DNA of 20,468 bases. Origin: CAZOGW01 sp964579415 (GTDB taxonomy: Bacteria > Actinomycetota > Acidimicrobiia > Spongiisociales > UBA5794). This document shows, one piece after another, positions 16,755-20,468 of this stretch. Numbering within the stretch: position 1 is the first letter of the stretch; every line of letters starts with the position of its first letter. Both the position numbers and the translations under genes were made by a program. A model generated the notes under the pieces. That model was not told the DNA's origin and did not search any database. It saw nothing but the letters and a program-made list of their open reading frames with translations. The stretch spans positions 1-20,468 of the forward strand of contig CAZOGW010000046.1 of NCBI GenBank assembly GCA_964579415.1, read 5' to 3'.

Positions 16755-16910
16755 CAGATGGTCTCCCTCCATCATGGGTACGGACATATCGCGGGGTCCC
16801 CCACGGAAGCGACCCGGGACGGAGACGATCCGACCGGAAGACGCGCAATCCCCACCACCCGAGGTTCTCCGGCGGCCGTTCGCATCGACCAGGGTGCCGG
16901 ACTCCTCGGG

Positions 16911-16928
16911 CGGGGAGCGTAGCCCCCG
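16911..16928 (-). terminator. Candidate terminator of the metE operon
   Basis: Read on the minus strand, CGGGGG pairs with TCCCCG (one G-U pair, 6-nt loop) 19 nt after the small ORF stop. The G-U pair forms only in the minus-strand RNA. The stem is short and lacks a U-tract. Confidence 0.3.
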
Positions 16929-16947
16929 GTGCCGTATCCGCCAAGGG

Positions 16948-17220
16948 TCAGCGGAAGTCGGCGGCGCCGACGTCTACGTCTGGGCCGCCGGCGAGGTGCT
17001 CGCCATGCGGGCCGTGCGGGACCGGCTCATCGGTGAGTTCAGGCTCGATCCCGACACCGTCGGCGTCGATGGCTAACGGCGCCGGGGTCGCGCCGACCAC
17101 GATCATCACGCAGCCCTCGTTGGCCTGGTCGGCGAACACCAGGCGCATGGTGCGGGTGTGCGCCGAGCCGGCGGGGATCTGGTGCCGCCCTCCCCCGGCG
17201 GTGGAGCGCGGCGCCGTCAC
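16948..17220 (-). CDS. Small ORF overlapping the metE stop, function unknown
   Basis: A 90-codon ORF whose GTG start overlaps the metE TGA (GTGA at 17217-17220), as the GMC gene overlaps its upstream partner. Beyond metE the codons keep about 88% G or C in the third position and a G-rich first position, as expected of a real gene. The product has a short hydrophobic stretch (G-C-V-M-I-V-V-G-A) and an acidic, Gly/Pro/His-containing tail; I recognise no domain. A shorter start at ATG 17148 is possible. If real it is translated with metE and under the same B12 control. Confidence 0.5.
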   Translation of the reverse strand: MTAPRSTAGGGRHQIPAGSAHTRTMRLVFADQANEGCVMIVVGATPAPLAIDADGVGIEPELTDEPVPHGPHGEHLAGGPDVDVGAADFR

Positions 17221-19505
17221 GGTCCGGCAGCGCGCACCGCGGCCGCCGCCGTCACCAGGTTGCGCAGCGCCGGCTCCACCTCGGCGTAGGCGCGGGTCTT
17301 GAGGCCGCAATCCGGATTGACCCACAGCCTCCCGGCTCCGACCGCAGCCCGTGCCTTGACCAGCAGTCCGCTGACCTCCTCCACGGTGGGGACCCGGGGA
17401 GAGTGGACGTCGTAGACACCGGGGCCGACAGCGCGGGTGAAGCCTCCCCCGGCGAGCTCGTCGAGGATCTCCATCTGCGAGCGCGACGCCTCCAGGCTGA
17501 TGACGTCGATGTCCATCGCCTCGATGGCGTCGATGATGTCGCCGAAGTCGCCGTAACACATGTGGGTGTGGACCTGCACCGCGTCGGAGACGCCCGAGGT
17601 CGCCATACGGAAGGCGGCGACCGCCCACTCCAGGTAGGCGGTCCGGTCCGCCTCACGCAGCGGGAGCAGCTCGCGCAGCGCCGGCTCGTCGACCTGGATC
17701 ACCCCCAGCCCGGCGTCCTCCAGATCCACCGTCTCGTCGCGGATGGCGAGGGCAACCTGCTGGGCGGTGTCCGCCAGGGGCTGGTCGTCACGGACGAACG
17801 ACCACGCCAGCATGGTCACCGGGCCGGTGAGCATGCCTTTGACCGGCTTGGCGGTGAGCGACTGGGCGTACGCCGACCAGGCGACCGTCATCGGCGCCGG
17901 GCGGGAGATGTCCCCGAACAGGATCGGCGGCCGCACCCCCCGGGAGCCGTACGACTGGACCCAGCCGTGTTCGGTGGCGGCGTACCCGTCGAGCTGCTCG
18001 GCGAAGAACTGCACCATGTCGTTGCGCTCCGGCTCGCCATGGACCAGCACGTCGAGACCCAGCGACTCCTGGAGCCGGACGACACGCTCGATCTCAGCCC
18101 TCATCGCGGTCGTGTAGCCCTCCGCGGAGAGGCGGCCGGCGCTGTGCGCCGCTCGCGCCTGGCGCACCTCGCCGGTCTGGGGGAACGACCCGATGGTGGT
18201 GCTGGCCAGGTCGGGAAGGTTGAGAGCCTGCTGGTGGCGGCGGCGCTCGGTGTACTCGCCGCGGCGCCGCTGGTCGGGCCCGATGGCGTCGAGACGGTGG
18301 CGCACCTCCTCGTTGCGGAGCCGCGGCGAGCGGCGGCGCTGGTGGGCCAGGTACTCGGCATGTGCCAGCTCGGTGGTCACCGCCTCCCGGCCCTCGGTGA
18401 GCGCCCTGCGCAGGGTCACCACCTCGCCGAGCTTCTGGCGGGCGAACGCCAGCCAGGAGCGCACCTCGGGGTCGAGGTTGGTCTCGGCGTCGACGTCGTA
18501 GGGGACATGCAGCAGTGAGCACGAGGTCGCGGGGGCGACGTCGCCCGCCACGCCCATCAGCGGAACCAGCTTCTGCAGCGCCGCCTCCAGATCGGTGCGC
18601 CACACGTTGCGCCCGTCGACGACCCCGGCCACCACCGTCTTGGTGGCCAGACCGGCGGCGGCCTCGCCGAGGGTGGAGAGCGGGCCGGTCACCAGGTCGA
18701 CGGCGACCGCCTCCACCGCTGACGCCGCCAGCACCGGCAGCGCCGCGGCGGGGTCCCCGAAGTAGGTGGCCACCAGGATGCGGGGGCGGAGCGGCGCTGC
18801 GGTCAGCCGGTCATAGGCAACCGCCAGCGCCTCCAGGTCGGCGGCGGTGCGGTCCTGGGCCAGGCACGGCTCGTCGAGTTGCACCCAGCCCACCCCTTCG
18901 GCGGCGAGGGCGGCGAGCAGTTCGGCGTAGGCGTCCACGACGGCATCGAGGAGGTCGAGGGTTCGGAACCCGTCCGGGGCGCCGGCGTGCGGCTTCGACA
19001 GCAGCAGGAAGCTGAGCGGCCCGACCACGACCGGGCGGGTCTCGATGCCGAGGCGCCGCGCCTGGCGGTACTCGCCGAGCGGCTTGGCCGGGTCGAGGGT
19101 GAATGCCGTGTCCGGTCCCAGCTCGGGGACCAGGTAGTGGTAGTTGGTGTCGAACCACTTGGTCATCTCCAGAGCCGGGACGTCGCCGGCGCCGCGGGCC
19201 GCGGTGAAGTAGGTGTCGAGGGGCGGGAGGCCCAGCGCGGTGAACCGCTCCGGCACGGCACCCAGCATCCAGGCGGTGTCCAGCACCTGGTCGTAGAGCG
19301 AGAAGGTGTTGCCCGGCACCGAGTCGAGCCCGGCGCCGACCAGTTCCCGCCACGTGCCGGCGCGCAGCGTCTCGGCACGGGCCTGCAGTTCGGTCACGTC
19401 GATGGTGCCGGACCAGAAGGCCTCGACGGCGCGCTTGAGCTGCCGGTCGGGCCCGATCCGGGGGTAGCCGAGCACGGTGGCTCCGATGGCGGGGGTGTCA
19501 GGCAT
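17217..19505 (-). CDS. metE: Cobalamin-independent methionine synthase
   Basis: A 762-residue enzyme that transfers a methyl group from methyltetrahydrofolate (polyglutamate form) to homocysteine, the last step of methionine synthesis, without vitamin B12. It has the full double-barrel length. The zinc ligands are H648, C650 (H-T-H-M-C), E672 (I-S-L-E-A-S) and C733 (N-P-D-C-G-L), each exactly seven residues after the E. coli positions 641, 643, 665 and 726. The ATG follows AAGGAGA. It lies 31 nt after the TAA of the LRV frame, and its ATG shares a base with the TGA of the ATP-cone frame. The cobalamin riboswitch upstream implies repression when B12 is plentiful; a B12-dependent MetH is presumably encoded elsewhere. 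Confidence 0.97.
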   Translation of the reverse strand: MPDTPAIGATVLGYPRIGPDRQLKRAVEAFWSGTIDVTELQARAETLRAGTWRELVGAGLDSVPGNTFSLYDQVLDTAWMLGAVPERFTALGLPPLDTYFTAARGAGDVPALEMTKWFDTNYHYLVPELGPDTAFTLDPAKPLGEYRQARRLGIETRPVVVGPLSFLLLSKPHAGAPDGFRTLDLLDAVVDAYAELLAALAAEGVGWVQLDEPCLAQDRTAADLEALAVAYDRLTAAPLRPRILVATYFGDPAAALPVLAASAVEAVAVDLVTGPLSTLGEAAAGLATKTVVAGVVDGRNVWRTDLEAALQKLVPLMGVAGDVAPATSCSLLHVPYDVDAETNLDPEVRSWLAFARQKLGEVVTLRRALTEGREAVTTELAHAEYLAHQRRRSPRLRNEEVRHRLDAIGPDQRRRGEYTERRRHQQALNLPDLASTTIGSFPQTGEVRQARAAHSAGRLSAEGYTTAMRAEIERVVRLQESLGLDVLVHGEPERNDMVQFFAEQLDGYAATEHGWVQSYGSRGVRPPILFGDISRPAPMTVAWSAYAQSLTAKPVKGMLTGPVTMLAWSFVRDDQPLADTAQQVALAIRDETVDLEDAGLGVIQVDEPALRELLPLREADRTAYLEWAVAAFRMATSGVSDAVQVHTHMCYGDFGDIIDAIEAMDIDVISLEASRSQMEILDELAGGGFTRAVGPGVYDVHSPRVPTVEEVSGLLVKARAAVGAGRLWVNPDCGLKTRAYAEVEPALRNLVTAAAAVRAAGP

Positions 19506-20023
19506 CAGGGTCTCTCCTTGTGTTGATCGGGATGGTTACCAGTTCCGTGCCCAGGAAACGATGCGGCGCACCGTGGGATCGGGGTCGACGGCGAGGGCGG
19601 CGAGGAGGGCGGGCGGCGTCGAGGGGTTGGCGGCGACCCATCCGCGGACCTGGGGTGAACGGTCATGTGCCAAGGCGGTGAGGAGGCGCCGCGGCGCCTG
19701 CGATGCAGGGCAGCGAGCTCGGCGGGGGTGTCGTAGTCGCCGAGCACCCGCTTGTAGATGGTCTTGCGCAGCAGCCGGGCGGCCACCGTGTCGAACTGCG
19801 GGTCGTCGCGGACGTTCTGCAGCGCCACCTGGATCACCGCTTCGTCGAGCTGTTCGGAGGTGATGCCGTCGAACAGGGTGATCTCCAGTTCGGAGAGGAG
19901 CTGGGTGGCTCGCACCACCTCGGTGTCCAGCCCGACGCCGGCGTCCTCGATCGCCCAGGCGATCTTGTGACCGTCGCAAGGCTCCACCGACCCGTCGCGC
20001 TTGACCACGGTGATGTGGCTCAT
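19505..20023 (-). CDS. ATP-cone protein, apparent N-terminal stub of class I ribonucleotide reductase (NrdA)
   Basis: The frame runs 172 codons from an ATG with a GAGGAGAGAGGA ribosome-binding site. Residues 1-110 closely resemble the start of an NrdA large subunit: the nucleotide-binding ATP-cone (V-V-K-R-D-G-S at 6-12, L-F-D-G-I-T at 50-55, D-T-V-A-A-R-L-L at 78-85), then the NrdA-specific continuation Y-K-R-V-L-G-D-Y-D-T-P-A-E-L-A. The catalytic barrel, which would need about 600 more residues, is missing. After residue ~110 the frame turns into Pro/Arg/Ser-rich sequence that looks out of frame, while sensible coding continues in the -1 frame. The TGA overlaps the metE ATG (TGATG). Without the barrel it cannot reduce ribonucleotides; it may be a remnant or a free-standing nucleotide sensor. 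The cone and the truncation are clear; the present function is unknown. Confidence 0.75.
   Translation of the reverse strand: MSHITVVKRDGSVEPCDGHKIAWAIEDAGVGLDTEVVRATQLLSELEITLFDGITSEQLDEAVIQVALQNVRDDPQFDTVAARLLRKTIYKRVLGDYDTPAELAALHRRRRGASSPPWHMTVHPRSADGSPPTPRRRPPSSPPSPSTPIPRCAASFPGHGTGNHPDQHKERP
19536..19700 (-). pseudogene. LRV-repeat segment in the -1 frame after the ATP-cone
   Basis: About 53 codons ending in TAA at 19536-19538. They encode two ~24-residue units of the variant leucine-rich repeat (L-A-H-D-R-S-P-Q-V-R, V-A-A-N-P-S-T-P; L-A-V-D-P-D-P-T-V-R). No ATG or GTG opens this frame. It is probably the true tail of the ATP-cone gene, separated by a 1-nt frame change (loss of one base, or gain of two). 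The change lies next to a 14-bp perfect palindrome, GGCGCC-GC-GGCGCC, at 19685-19698. A sequencing or assembly error is possible. Alternatively it is the remnant of another gene joined by deletion. Confidence 0.55.
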
Positions 20024-20038
20024 CCGGCCGTCCTCTCT

Positions 20039-20135
20039 CCTCGCGAGTCAACTGGCTACCAGCCCGGTACTCGGGGGTGAAGTAGAGATACGGACAGCGA
20101 GCGCCGCCATCCGTCCTGTCGCCCATCCCGCGAGG
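20039..20135 (-). promoter_or_regulatory. Putative SD-sequestering helix of the riboswitch expression platform
   Basis: On the minus strand CCTCGCG (20135-20129) is the exact complement of CGCGAGG (20045-20039), which overlaps the G-rich ribosome-binding region of the ATP-cone ORF. Pairing would hide that site. No U-tract terminator is seen between aptamer and gene, so control of translation is the likelier mode. This is a paper prediction. Confidence 0.4.
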
Positions 20136-20167
20136 CTCCGGACCACGGCCCACATGTCGTGGCGGGC

Positions 20168-20380
20168 CGGCCGACGGCAGGTCTTCGGACTCACGGGCAC
20201 CCGGTCGACACGACCGGCGGCCTACTCACCACCGCTTCCCGGACGCTGTCCGTCCAGTGCTTGACCTCGGAGAGCCGAGGTGGCGGCTTTCGTTCCCGCT
20301 CACCGCTGCGGGGCAGTCCCGGAATCGCACCGGGTTCCCTCTTGCCTCGCCCCGAATGGGGCGAACCATCAGCACGGCCG
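20168..20380 (-). ncRNA. Cobalamin (vitamin B12) riboswitch
   Basis: The minus strand carries the conserved class I cobalamin aptamer elements in order: a hairpin-linked 5' arm, AGGGAA followed by CCGGTGCGATTCCGG, CTGCCCCGCAGCGGTGA, then CACTGG ... CCGGGAAGCGG, and the B12 box GAGTCCGAAGACCTGCC at 20192-20176. The closing P1 helix can form from CGGCCG at 20380-20375 and CGGCCG at 20173-20168. Binding of adenosylcobalamin normally lowers expression of the genes downstream, here the ATP-cone ORF, metE and probably the small ORF. About 145 nt separate aptamer and first start codon. Confidence 0.93.
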
Positions 20381-20416
20381 AAGCTACTACAAGCGTGTAG
20401 TTACAGTCAAGTAACT
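20381..20416 (-). promoter_or_regulatory. Promoter of the B12-controlled operon with two overlapping palindromes
   Basis: Read on the minus strand, TTGACT (20410-20405) is a good -35 box; TAGCTT (20386-20381, 18-nt spacer) is the best -10, though it would start RNA slightly inside the P1 helix. The -35 box is the exact centre of an 18-bp palindrome (AGTTAC / GTAACT, 20399-20416). A second, 16-bp palindrome (ACTACA / TGTAGT, 20386-20401) covers the spacer and reaches the first base of the -10 box. This is much more AT-rich than the surroundings. A repressor site is likely. The second has the length of an NrdR box but not its usual core. Confidence 0.5.
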
Positions 20417-20468
20417 CACCGGGCGCTGGACAGCGTCGCCCCGACTCAACCGGAAGCAGCATCGGCGG

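Noticed and set aside
17033..17302. Plus-strand 89-codon open frame opposite the small ORF after metE
   Set aside because: Pro/Arg/Ser-rich product; the minus-strand frame has the coding-like base pattern and the coupled start.
19680..19700. Programmed -1 frameshift site
   Set aside because: No X-XXY-YYZ slippery heptamer in the ATP-cone frame before the palindrome; mutation or an assembly error is simpler.

Overview
The window is GC-rich, bacterial and chromosomal in character. The GC-biased third codon positions, GTG starts with 4-bp start/stop overlaps, a probable leaderless promoter (arsR), GC-only hairpin terminators and the gene families present all point to an actinobacterium. An uncultured Acidimicrobiia-like lineage is my guess, but the sequence alone does not fix the class. 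I see no rRNA, tRNA, CRISPR array, insertion sequence or phage gene.

Left part (1-7400, all +): a lipoprotein built from two tandem copies of a ~159-residue domain; a 1323-residue DUF4011 / superfamily I helicase with a C-terminal Vsr-like nuclease domain, the kind of single large gene often seen in defence regions; a possible 62-codon ORF; a membrane-anchored protein with a Thr-rich stalk and two copies of a Cys-containing repeat; a mostly empty spacer; and a Uma2-type PD-(D/E)XK protein.

Middle part (7500-12805, all +): an alpha/beta hydrolase with a cysteine in the nucleophile position, overlapping a cholesterol-oxidase-like GMC oxidoreductase by 4 bp. Next comes an autoregulated-looking ArsR / SRPBCC / alpha/beta-hydrolase operon, whose promoter carries a palindrome over the -10 box and seems to give a leaderless mRNA. 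A SAM-dependent methyltransferase follows, preceded by a tight hairpin.

Right part (12893-20468, mixed strands): a PAP2 phosphatase (-), divergent from an HhH-glycosylase-like protein (+), then a strong bidirectional hairpin and a secreted M14 carboxypeptidase with an Fn3-like domain (-). The last 3.5 kb form a vitamin B12-controlled operon on the minus strand. It runs: promoter with two overlapping palindromes, cobalamin riboswitch, an ORF matching only the ATP-cone and following helix of a class I ribonucleotide reductase large subunit (NrdA), a frame-disrupted LRV-repeat tail, metE, and a 90-codon ORF overlapping the metE stop. Class I ribonucleotide reductase and MetE are both B12-independent enzymes that B12 riboswitches typically shut off. 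The riboswitch plus nrdA stub plus metE is the most unusual arrangement here.
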